Shown here: in pieces, positions 1 to 5,396 of the stretch
How the letters are laid out: each line of letters opens with the position of its first letter
Numbering within the stretch: the first letter of the stretch is position 1
NCBI GenBank assembly: GCA_947506075.1
Contig: CANNNN010000189.1
Location: 1-5,396 of the forward strand
Length of the DNA: 5,396 nucleotides
Origin: Methylococcaceae bacterium
GTDB lineage: Bacteria > Pseudomonadota > Gammaproteobacteria > Methylococcales > Methylomonadaceae
Reading direction: 5' to 3'
Translations under genes and position numbers: made by a program
The notes under the pieces: generated by a model
The model's database searches: none
Told to the model about the DNA's origin: nothing
The model's input: only the letters and a program-made list of their open reading frames with translations

Positions 1-1489
1 ATTATGCGCAGGCATGTTGCTGAGCAATCGTGGCTTTAAAGTATCGATTTACGATAAAAATCCGGACGTCGGTGGCCGCAACCGAGCGATACATTTGGAC
101 GGTTTTTGTTTTGATACCGGTCCGACGTTTTTACTAATGAAAGGCGTACTGGATGAGATGTTTGAACTGTGTGGGCGGCGCAGTGAGGATTACCTTGAGT
201 TTATGCCGCTGAATCCTATGTATGATCTGGTTTACGATGACCAGAGCTTGTCGATTTTCTCGGATAGGGAGCGCATGCGCGCAGAATTGGAACGGGTATT
301 TGCCGAAGGCGCTGAGGGTTACGAGCGTTTTATGGACAATGAACGCAGCCGCTTTAATCGTCTCTATCCCTGCATAACCCGAGATTACTCATCGCTATTA
401 TCGTTTTTTTCGCTGGATTTGCTAAGAGCGCTACCGTGGTTGGCATTTCCGAAAAGTATCTTTAAAAATTTGGGTCAATATTTTAATCAGGAAAAAATGC
501 GGCTGGCATTTTGCTTTCAATCGAAATATCTGGGTATGTCACCCTGGGATTGTCCGGCCCTTTTTACAATGTTGCCCTATCTGGAACATGACTACGGCAT
601 TTTCCATGTCAAAGGTGGTTTGAACCGCATTGCATCAGCAATGGCCAAAGTGATACAGGAAGCAGGTGGGGAAATACACCTGAATGCAGAAATCCAGTCG
701 TTAGTGATCGATCAGGGCGTCGTCAAAGGCGTCAAACTGCAGAGTGGCGAAGAGGTGTTCGCCGATGAGGTGATTGTTAATGCTGATTTTGCCCACGCGA
801 TGACTCACTTGGTCGCACCGGGCATCTTGCTTAAATACGCGAGTAGTCAATTGGATAAACGTGAATATTCCTGCTCGACTTTCATGCTGTATTTGGGACT
901 GAACCAGGTTTACGACCTGCCGCACCATACCATTGTCTTCGCCAAGGATTATCGCAGCAATATTGGCAATATTTTCAGTAAAAAATCGCTGTCCGAAGAC
1001 TTTTCGTTTTATGTGCAAAACGCCACGGTCAGCGATGCCAGTTTGGCGCCAGCAGGTAAGTCCGCGCTGTATGTGCTGGTGCCCATGCCGAACAATGACA
1101 GCGGTATCGATTGGCAGGCGCATTGCCAGAATGTCCGCGAACAGGTACTCGATACGCTGGGCGCACGCTTGGGTCTGAGCGATATTCGCGATCATATCGA
1201 ATGTGAAAAAATCATTACGCCGCAAACGTGGGAAACTGATGAAAATGTCTATAAGGGTGCCACCTTTAGCCTGTCGCATAAATTCAGCCAAATGCTGTAC
1301 TGGCGACCGCATAATCGCTTTGAGGAACTGGACAACTGCTATCTGGTCGGCGGGGGCACCCATCCGGGCAGCGGCTTGCCGACCATCTATGAATCAGCAC
1401 GCATTTCCTCAAGGCTGATTTGCAAAAAGTACAAGGTGGCCTTCAACGATATCAAGCACAGCAACTGGCTGAAAAAGGCTAAAGTCTGA
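1..1489 (+). CDS. crtN: 4,4'-diapophytoene desaturase (CrtN), 5'-truncated by the window edge
   Basis: FAD-dependent carotenoid desaturase of the CrtI/CrtN family, membrane-associated, predicted to desaturate a C30 precursor to diaponeurosporene or diapolycopene. The frame is open back to base 2 and reads LCAG just before the first Met at 14. That fits the end of the usual GxGxxGG...A dinucleotide-binding motif, so the Met at 14 is internal. Counting from it, DKNPDVGGR follows at 14-22 and the substrate-side motif DTGPTFL at 34-40. The family C-terminal block comes next: GATFSLSH at 405-412, RPHNR at 421-425 and GGGTHPGSGLPTIYESAR at 436-453. The GGGTHPG..LPT..ESARIS signature is typical of true desaturases and differs from the GGSVNPGGG form in the third gene. 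About 495 codons are visible and relatives are about 500-510 residues, so probably only 10-20 residues are missing. A basic tail of about 30 residues follows the last motif. The stop lies one base before the next gene. C30 rather than C40 specificity is inferred from context; a C40 CrtI-like role is the alternative. Confidence 0.88.
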   Translation, partial: LCAGMLLSNRGFKVSIYDKNPDVGGRNRAIHLDGFCFDTGPTFLLMKGVLDEMFELCGRRSEDYLEFMPLNPMYDLVYDDQSLSIFSDRERMRAELERVFAEGAEGYERFMDNERSRFNRLYPCITRDYSSLLSFFSLDLLRALPWLAFPKSIFKNLGQYFNQEKMRLAFCFQSKYLGMSPWDCPALFTMLPYLEHDYGIFHVKGGLNRIASAMAKVIQEAGGEIHLNAEIQSLVIDQGVVKGVKLQSGEEVFADEVIVNADFAHAMTHLVAPGILLKYASSQLDKREYSCSTFMLYLGLNQVYDLPHHTIVFAKDYRSNIGNIFSKKSLSEDFSFYVQNATVSDASLAPAGKSALYVLVPMPNNDSGIDWQAHCQNVREQVLDTLGARLGLSDIRDHIECEKIITPQTWETDENVYKGATFSLSHKFSQMLYWRPHNRFEELDNCYLVGGGTHPGSGLPTIYESARISSRLICKKYKVAFNDIKHSNWLKKAKV

Positions 1490-1490
1490 C

Positions 1491-3083
1491 ATGTCTATTA
1501 TCCAGGCGATTTCACCTGTCGATGGCAGGGTGCTGGGCGACTTTGAGGTCAGCGATGCGCAATCCATAACAGAGAAAATGGCCGCAGCACGCCTGGCGGC
1601 AGACACCTGGAGCAGAATGCCGATTAAAGATCGCGCTGTTACCTTGTTGCCGTTCAGTCAGCTATTAATGGACAACTTGGACAGCATTTGCGAGCTAATA
1701 GGGCTTTGCACGGGCAAGGTGCGTACCGAAGCACTGCTCGGGGAAATCTACCCCTTGCTGGATCTGTTAAACTACTACCAAAAACACGCCAAGCAAATTC
1801 TGCGCTACCAGGGTGTACCCACTTCACCCTTTGCTTTTCCTGGTTCAACCGCAGGCATAGCCCGCCGCCCTTATGGGGTGGTTGCAGTGATTTCGCCGTG
1901 GAACTATCCCTTTCAACTCTCCGTTGCGCCGATACTGACTGCGTTGTTTGCCGGCAATGCCGTTATTTTTAAAGTATCGGAATTATGCTTGCCTGTTGGC
2001 CAACTGATTGCTGATTTGTTTGACAAGCTGGATTTGCCCAGCGACCTGGTGCAATGCGTAGTGGGCGATGCAGAGACCGGCGAACAGCTGATCGACGCGG
2101 CACCCGATCTGATATTTTTTATCGGTGGTCTGCATGCAGGTCGTGCGGTGATGCAACGTGCCGCCCGCCATCCCGTCCCGGTAATACTGGAGTTGGGCGG
2201 CAAAGATCCGATGCTGGTATTTGCCGATGCGCAGCTGGAAAAAGCCTGTGCTGCAGCGCTCTATGGTGCATTTTCCAATAGTGGCCAGGTGTGTGTGTCG
2301 GTGGAGCGTTTATATGTACAGCAAAATTGTTTCGATGCATTTTTGGTAATGCTCAAGGCCGGCGCGGCCCAACTCAAGGTCGGCCCTGATCCGTATGGCG
2401 ACCTGGGGGCGATGACGTCTGCTGCCCAGATAGACGTCGTACAGGCACAATATCAGGATGCTATAGACAAAGGCGCTAAAGCGTCAGGCCCCTTGGAAAG
2501 ACAAGGCAATTTTCTCAAGCCTGTGGTGTTATGGAATGTGCATCACGGCATGCGCGTCATGCGCGAGGAAAGCTTTGGCCCCTTGTTGCCGGTGATGGCT
2601 TTTACCGATGAGTCAGAGGCCTTGCGCTTGGCTAACGATAGCGAGTTTGGACTTAACGCCAGCATCTGGAGCAGCAATATTGAGTTGGCTACACGGGTCG
2701 CTTCACAATTAAATGTTGGCAATTGGGCGATCAATGATGTGATCAAAAACATAGGACATCCCGGACTGCCCTTCGGCGGTGTCAAACAGAGCGGTTTTGG
2801 CCGTTATCACGGTGCAGAGGGTTTGCGTAACTTTACTTACCCGGTTTCCGGTCTCACCAATCGCAGCCGCTTGCCTAAAGAACCTAACTGGTTTCCTTAC
2901 AGTGAACAAGGCTATCAAAACTTCAAAGGCTATATGGATTTTGTTTATGGCACCGGCTCATTCATACAACGCGTCAAGCGCAATCGTCCCGCGCTTGACG
3001 CTTTTCGTGAATACTCAACTTTCGATTTAGCGCAACGCTGGCAAAATCTGAAATTAATGCTTACTTGGAAACGGGATTATTGA
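1491..3083 (+). CDS. ald: Aldehyde dehydrogenase of the C30 carotenoid operon (diapolycopenal dehydrogenase type)
   Basis: NAD(P)-dependent aldehyde dehydrogenase, predicted to oxidise 4,4'-diapocarotenoid aldehydes to carboxylic acids (Methylomonas Ald; crtNc/AldH function elsewhere). The 530-residue protein carries the superfamily landmarks: PWNYP at 136-140 (oxyanion-hole Asn138), cofactor Lys161, general-base Glu234 in ELGGK, nucleophile Cys268 in GQVC, EESFGP at 359-364 and PFGGVKQSGFGR at 427-438. All catalytic residues are therefore present. Two cofactor-site motifs are unusual: KVSE replaces the common KPSE, and FIGGLHAGR replaces FTGS..VG.. A tail of about 80 residues after the usual end (about 450-530), rich in Tyr, Phe, Trp and Arg/Lys, makes it longer than typical 450-500-residue family members. 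No signal peptide is seen. The ATG follows the crtN stop by one base. The only Shine-Dalgarno-like bases (AAGG, about 12 nt upstream) are weak, so translation is probably coupled to crtN. Family is certain; the carotenoid substrate is inferred from its place between two carotenoid genes. Confidence 0.9.
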   Translation: MSIIQAISPVDGRVLGDFEVSDAQSITEKMAAARLAADTWSRMPIKDRAVTLLPFSQLLMDNLDSICELIGLCTGKVRTEALLGEIYPLLDLLNYYQKHAKQILRYQGVPTSPFAFPGSTAGIARRPYGVVAVISPWNYPFQLSVAPILTALFAGNAVIFKVSELCLPVGQLIADLFDKLDLPSDLVQCVVGDAETGEQLIDAAPDLIFFIGGLHAGRAVMQRAARHPVPVILELGGKDPMLVFADAQLEKACAAALYGAFSNSGQVCVSVERLYVQQNCFDAFLVMLKAGAAQLKVGPDPYGDLGAMTSAAQIDVVQAQYQDAIDKGAKASGPLERQGNFLKPVVLWNVHHGMRVMREESFGPLLPVMAFTDESEALRLANDSEFGLNASIWSSNIELATRVASQLNVGNWAINDVIKNIGHPGLPFGGVKQSGFGRYHGAEGLRNFTYPVSGLTNRSRLPKEPNWFPYSEQGYQNFKGYMDFVYGTGSFIQRVKRNRPALDAFREYSTFDLAQRWQNLKLMLTWKRDY

Positions 3084-3085
3084 TG
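3072..3085 (+). promoter_or_regulatory. Ribosome-binding site and TGATG stop/start overlap between ald and crtNb
   Basis: CGGGA at 3072-3076 lies six bases before an ATG whose first base is the last base of the ald stop TGA (3081-3083). The Shine-Dalgarno-like sequence sits within the last ald codons. This arrangement is typical of translational coupling, where the ribosome ending ald restarts on crtNb, and would keep dehydrogenase and oxidase output matched. The site also favours the ATG over the upstream TTG at 3065 as the real start. The match to the anti-Shine-Dalgarno sequence is modest. Confidence 0.5.
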
Positions 3086-4579
3086 ACTGCTAACAATAAA
3101 AATACGCGCATCGTAGTGATAGGTGCTGGACTAGGCGGCTTATCGGCAGCTATTTCACTGGCTTCCGAAGGCTTTAGCGTCCAGTTGCTGGAAAAAAACG
3201 ACAAGGTGGGCGGCAAGCTGAACATTCTGACCAAGGATGGCTTTACCTTCGATCTCGGTCCATCGATATTGACCATGCCCCATATTTTTGCCGACTTATT
3301 CAACCGTGTCGGCAAAGACATGGCCGATTATGTGCAGATAGAAAAAGTCGAACCACATTGGCGCAATTTTTTTGAAGACGGCACCACTATCGACTTAACT
3401 GAAGATGCCGATGCCCAACGCCGCGAACTGGATAAGCTTGGACCCCATGCAGCCGATGAATTCACGCGCTTTTTGGCCTATTCTAAAAAGTTGTGTACAG
3501 AAACCGAAGCCGGTTACTTCACCAAGGGGCTGGACGGCTTTTGGGATTTGTTGCGTTTCTATGGCCCGATACGCAGTCTGCTCAGTTTCGACGTCTTCAG
3601 AAGCATGGACCAGGGTGTGCGTCGCTTTATTTCCGATCCAAAATTGGTCGATATTCTGAATTATTTCATCAAATATGTCGGCTCTTCGCCCTACGATGCG
3701 CCGGCCTTGATGAATTTGCTGCCCTATATTCAATATCACTATGGCTTGTGGTATGTCAAAGGCGGCATGTATGGCCTTGCGTTGGCGATGGAACGACTGG
3801 CTATCGAACTGGGCGTGGACATTCGTTTAAATACAGAAGTCGAAGAAATTCAAACTCAAGACGGACGAGCGAAGGCAATTCGCTTAAACACTGGCGAAGT
3901 TTTACCCGTCGACATCGTGGTCTCCAATATGGAAGTCATTCCCGCCATGCAAAAACTGTTGCATAGCTCCAGCGCAGAGCTAAAAAAAATGCAACGCTTC
4001 GAGCCCAGTTGCTCCGGTCTGGTGCTGCATCTGGGTGTGGATCGTATCTATCCGCAATTGGCGCATCACAATTTCTTTTATTCCGCGCACTCGCATGAGC
4101 ATTTCGATGCGGTATTCCATAGCGGACGCTTATCAGACGATCCAACCATTTACCTGGTCGCCCCCGTCAAAAGCGACCCGCAACTCGCCCCGGAGGGTTG
4201 TGAAATCATCAAGATTTTGCCGCACATACCGCATATCAACCCCGACAAACCGCTCAGTCCCGAAGATTATCTGGCGCTGCGCGAACGGGTGTTGATCAAG
4301 CTGGAACGCATGGGGCTTACCGATTTGCGCAAACACATCGTCACCGAAGAATATTGGACGCCGCACGACATTCAAGCTCGTTATTACTCCAACCAGGGCT
4401 CGATTTACGGCGTAGTTGCCGACCGCTATAAGAACCTGGGCTTTAAAGTGCCACAGCGTAGCAATGAATTGAAAAATGTGTATTTTGTCGGCGGCAGCGT
4501 CAATCCCGGCGGCGGTATGCCGATGGTGACGCTGTCCGGGCAATTAGTCAGGGATAAAATTTTAGCGGATTTGGCTTGA
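3083..4579 (+). CDS. crtNb: 4,4'-diapocarotenoid terminal oxidase (CrtP/CrtNb type; Methylomonas crtN2)
   Basis: FAD-dependent amine-oxidase-fold enzyme, paralogous to CrtN. Its CrtP/CrtNb relatives oxidise the terminal methyl groups of C30 carotenoids to aldehydes instead of desaturating the chain. The 498-residue protein begins with a Rossmann motif, GAGLGG, at 14-19, then EKNDKVGGK at 37-45 and DLGPSILT at 57-64. It ends with QGSIYGV at 428-434 and GGSVNPGGGMPMV at 460-472 followed by LSGQ. That C-terminal signature matches S. aureus CrtP and Methylomonas CrtNb rather than desaturases. The ATG at 3083 shares its A with the ald stop (TGATG). An in-frame TTG at 3065 would add six residues inside ald; I prefer the ATG because it has ACGGGA just upstream and leaves a short lead before the FAD motif. 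It is last in the operon and is followed by non-coding DNA. A desaturase activity cannot be excluded from sequence alone, but the C-terminal motif makes the oxidase role likelier. Confidence 0.85.
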   Translation: MTANNKNTRIVVIGAGLGGLSAAISLASEGFSVQLLEKNDKVGGKLNILTKDGFTFDLGPSILTMPHIFADLFNRVGKDMADYVQIEKVEPHWRNFFEDGTTIDLTEDADAQRRELDKLGPHAADEFTRFLAYSKKLCTETEAGYFTKGLDGFWDLLRFYGPIRSLLSFDVFRSMDQGVRRFISDPKLVDILNYFIKYVGSSPYDAPALMNLLPYIQYHYGLWYVKGGMYGLALAMERLAIELGVDIRLNTEVEEIQTQDGRAKAIRLNTGEVLPVDIVVSNMEVIPAMQKLLHSSSAELKKMQRFEPSCSGLVLHLGVDRIYPQLAHHNFFYSAHSHEHFDAVFHSGRLSDDPTIYLVAPVKSDPQLAPEGCEIIKILPHIPHINPDKPLSPEDYLALRERVLIKLERMGLTDLRKHIVTEEYWTPHDIQARYYSNQGSIYGVVADRYKNLGFKVPQRSNELKNVYFVGGSVNPGGGMPMVTLSGQLVRDKILADLA

Positions 4580-4586
4580 GAGTTAG

Positions 4587-4602
4587 CTGCATCGTCATGC
4601 AG
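4587..4602 (+). terminator. Small hairpin just after the carotenoid operon, weak terminator candidate
   Basis: A perfect 6-bp inverted repeat, CTGCAT and ATGCAG, with a CGTC loop begins seven bases after the crtNb stop. On the plus strand it is not followed by a T-tract; a run of eight A residues comes at 4611-4618 instead. It therefore lacks the second half of a Rho-independent terminator. It may protect a 3' end or be chance. Listed because of its position at the end of the operon. Confidence 0.25.
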
Positions 4603-4636
4603 GGTAACGCAAAAAAAACACCCACTGACAACAAGC

Positions 4637-4753
4637 GCCACAGATTAACGGATTTTGTATTCGCTTGCATCGCGCTAAGACACAAACTTCAGCGGGGATT
4701 AGCTGCTGTCCCGCGAGTAAGTGCCAGATAAATTTAATCTGTGAATCTGTGGC
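4637..4753. repeat. Intergenic element bounded by a 10-bp inverted repeat, with an internal hairpin and tandem 8-mer
   Basis: GCCACAGATT at 4637-4646 is exactly complementary in inverted orientation to AATCTGTGGC at 4744-4753. The right arm is doubled: the 8-mer AATCTGTG occurs twice in tandem at 4736-4743 and 4744-4751, and TTAATCTGTG at 4734-4743 also pairs with CACAGATTAA at 4639-4648. Inside, GCGGG at 4692-4696 can pair with CCCGC at 4710-4714. The 117-bp unit sits in the spacer between two convergent genes and has no coding capacity that I can see. Size and terminal inverted repeats resemble a small non-autonomous repeat (MITE-like or REP-like), but no target-site duplication is evident. 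It could instead be a simple foldback. Confidence 0.4.
4692..4714. repeat. GC-rich internal stem-loop in the intergenic spacer
   Basis: GCGGG and CCCGC form a 5-bp GC stem that a G-T wobble at 4697/4709 can extend to six, around an 11-base loop. It lies near the centre of the 4637-4753 inverted-repeat unit. No T-tract follows it on either strand, so I do not call it a terminator. Confidence 0.3.
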
Positions 4754-4829
4754 AGTTTATTTTCTGCGAGTTACCTAGATTAGCGATAGCGTAAACTGAG
4801 ATCCGGCTTTCAGCCTAAATGGTTTTAAA

Positions 4830-4851
4830 CTTTTCGAGATTGCTCGACAAG
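4830..4851 (-). terminator. Stem-loop 14 bases beyond the sua5 stop, possible terminator
   Basis: On the minus strand CTT-G-TCGAG, loop CAAT, then CTCGA-A-AAG forms a stem of eight pairs interrupted by one G/A mismatch, starting just past the sua5 stop at 4865-4867. The bases after it on that strand begin TTTAAAACC, a short and broken T-tract. Position and symmetry fit a 3'-end hairpin for the minus-strand gene, but the weak T-run and moderate GC make strong Rho-independent termination doubtful. Confidence 0.35.
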
Positions 4852-4864
4852 CTACAAAAAATGT

Positions 4865-5396
4865 TTACATGGAATGCCCGCAGGTAATAGTCGCTTTTCT
4901 TAAGCGGTCATTGATTGCCTGCCAGGGTTCGGTTTGTAATGGCTGTTCCACCAAAATCAAATCTAACTGCAAACTATCCAACTCGCGGAGAGCGGCATAA
5001 AACCGTTGCGCATAGCCATCGGCGTGTTCTGGTAAACGTAATACACGGAGTTGACTGGTTTGCGTTATTTCTAGCAGGCAGCTTAGTAGCCCACACTTTT
5101 TACCACTCGTTTGTAGCCGTCTGATCCTGTCCGGCAATTGTTCAGCCGGGCATAGCATGGCGGGGGTGCTTGGCGCATAATGGACTTCCAGCATACCTGG
5201 AGCTCGGATTTTTGTCGGTTTTGATGAGTGTGCAAGGGTAATGTCGATGTTTAAAATGTCAGCAATTTCCTGGCTGGTAATCTTGCCGGGTCTGAGCAAT
5301 TTGGGCCTATTGCCGCTTAAATCAATAATCGTCGATTCCACACCGACCTGACAGGCGCCGCCATCGAGTATCATATCCACGCTATTGCCTAACTCC
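4865..5396 (-). CDS. L-threonylcarbamoyladenylate synthase, Sua5/TsaC family, C-terminal half (N-terminus outside window)
   Basis: Cytosolic enzyme that makes threonylcarbamoyl-AMP from threonine, bicarbonate and ATP, the first step of t6A synthesis on ANN-decoding tRNAs. The frame is open to the right edge; the GTG at 5380 is internal, since upstream codons read ELGNS directly before VDMILDGG. Counting from that GTG, the end of the YrdC domain shows DGGACQVGVESTIIDL at 6-21 and LLRPGKIT at 28-35. The linker typical of the long Sua5 form follows (APGMLEVHYAP at 60-70, family consensus SPGM..RHYAP). The C-terminal Sua5 Rossmann-like domain then runs to residue 171 and ends with an AINDRLRKAT helix. 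About 176 residues of an expected 320-350 are visible, so the catalytic YrdC core is mostly outside. The gene is convergent with the carotenoid operon across a 285-base spacer and appears functionally unrelated to it. Symbol left blank because tsaC, sua5 and ywlC are all used for this family. Confidence 0.88.
   Translation of the reverse strand, partial: ELGNSVDMILDGGACQVGVESTIIDLSGNRPKLLRPGKITSQEIADILNIDITLAHSSKPTKIRAPGMLEVHYAPSTPAMLCPAEQLPDRIRRLQTSGKKCGLLSCLLEITQTSQLRVLRLPEHADGYAQRFYAALRELDSLQLDLILVEQPLQTEPWQAINDRLRKATITCGHSM

Noticed and set aside
14..16. ATG at 14 as the true start of crtN
   Set aside because: The frame is open to the window edge and reads LCAG before it. Starting at 14 would delete the GxGxxG FAD-binding motif that this family needs.
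701..1363. 220-codon minus-strand open frame opposite crtN
   Set aside because: It lies wholly antisense to a conserved desaturase and shows no recognisable domain. The conserved motifs explain the region on the plus strand.
3493..3966. 157-codon plus-strand open frame inside crtNb
   Set aside because: It is an out-of-frame shadow of the oxidase, Arg- and Ser-rich with no motif, while the oxidase frame stays conserved throughout.
4133..4543. 136-codon minus-strand open frame opposite the crtNb 3' end
   Set aside because: It is antisense to the highly conserved GGSVNPGGG region, and its sequence reads as a complement with no family resemblance.
4611..4618. Run of eight A residues read as a minus-strand T-tract for a terminator
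   Set aside because: No convincing hairpin lies directly upstream of it on the minus strand, and it sits about 250 bases beyond the sua5 stop.
4915..5124. 69-codon plus-strand open frame opposite the sua5 gene
   Set aside because: It overlaps a well-supported Sua5 domain on the other strand and has no recognisable features.
1..5396. tRNA, rRNA, CRISPR array, insertion sequence or phage genes
   Set aside because: I saw no cloverleaf, no spaced direct-repeat array, no transposase-like or integrase-like frame, and no rRNA-like sequence.

Overview
The window holds a carotenoid-modification operon, followed by a convergent tRNA-modification gene. Three closely packed plus-strand genes encode two paralogous FAD-dependent carotenoid desaturase/oxidase proteins with an aldehyde dehydrogenase between them. 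This desaturase - aldehyde dehydrogenase - oxidase order matches the C30 (4,4'-diapocarotenoid) gene set known from the methanotroph Methylomonas sp. 16a. I therefore infer a gammaproteobacterial methanotroph of the Methylomonas/Methylobacter type. That assignment rests on gene content and order recalled from memory, not on a database search; base composition appears moderate and fits.

Layout. Positions 1-1489 are a 4,4'-diapophytoene desaturase (crtN) whose extreme N-terminus lies left of the window. Positions 1491-3083 are an aldehyde dehydrogenase (ald/crtNc type), starting one base after the crtN stop. Positions 3083-4579 are a CrtP/CrtNb-type 4,4'-diapocarotenoid terminal oxidase, whose ATG overlaps the ald stop in a TGATG junction. 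Positions 4580-4864 are non-coding, with a 10-bp inverted repeat spaced over 117 bp, a tandem 8-mer and several small hairpins. Positions 4865-5396, minus strand, are the C-terminal half of a Sua5/TsaC-family L-threonylcarbamoyladenylate synthase that runs off the right edge.

How the genes work together (inferred from families). CrtN introduces double bonds into a C30 precursor to give 4,4'-diaponeurosporene or 4,4'-diapolycopene. The CrtNb-type enzyme oxidises terminal methyl groups to aldehydes. The aldehyde dehydrogenase oxidises these to carboxylic acids, which in methanotrophs are thought to be further esterified or glycosylated. Tight spacing and start/stop overlap point to one transcript with translational coupling; the promoter is upstream of the window. 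No C30 synthase or squalene-forming genes, and no glycosyl- or acyltransferases, are in view. The Sua5 gene is an unrelated housekeeping neighbour.

I see no new defence, mobile or regulatory system here. The points most worth checking are the non-canonical aldehyde dehydrogenase motifs and C-terminal extension, and the inverted-repeat intergenic element.
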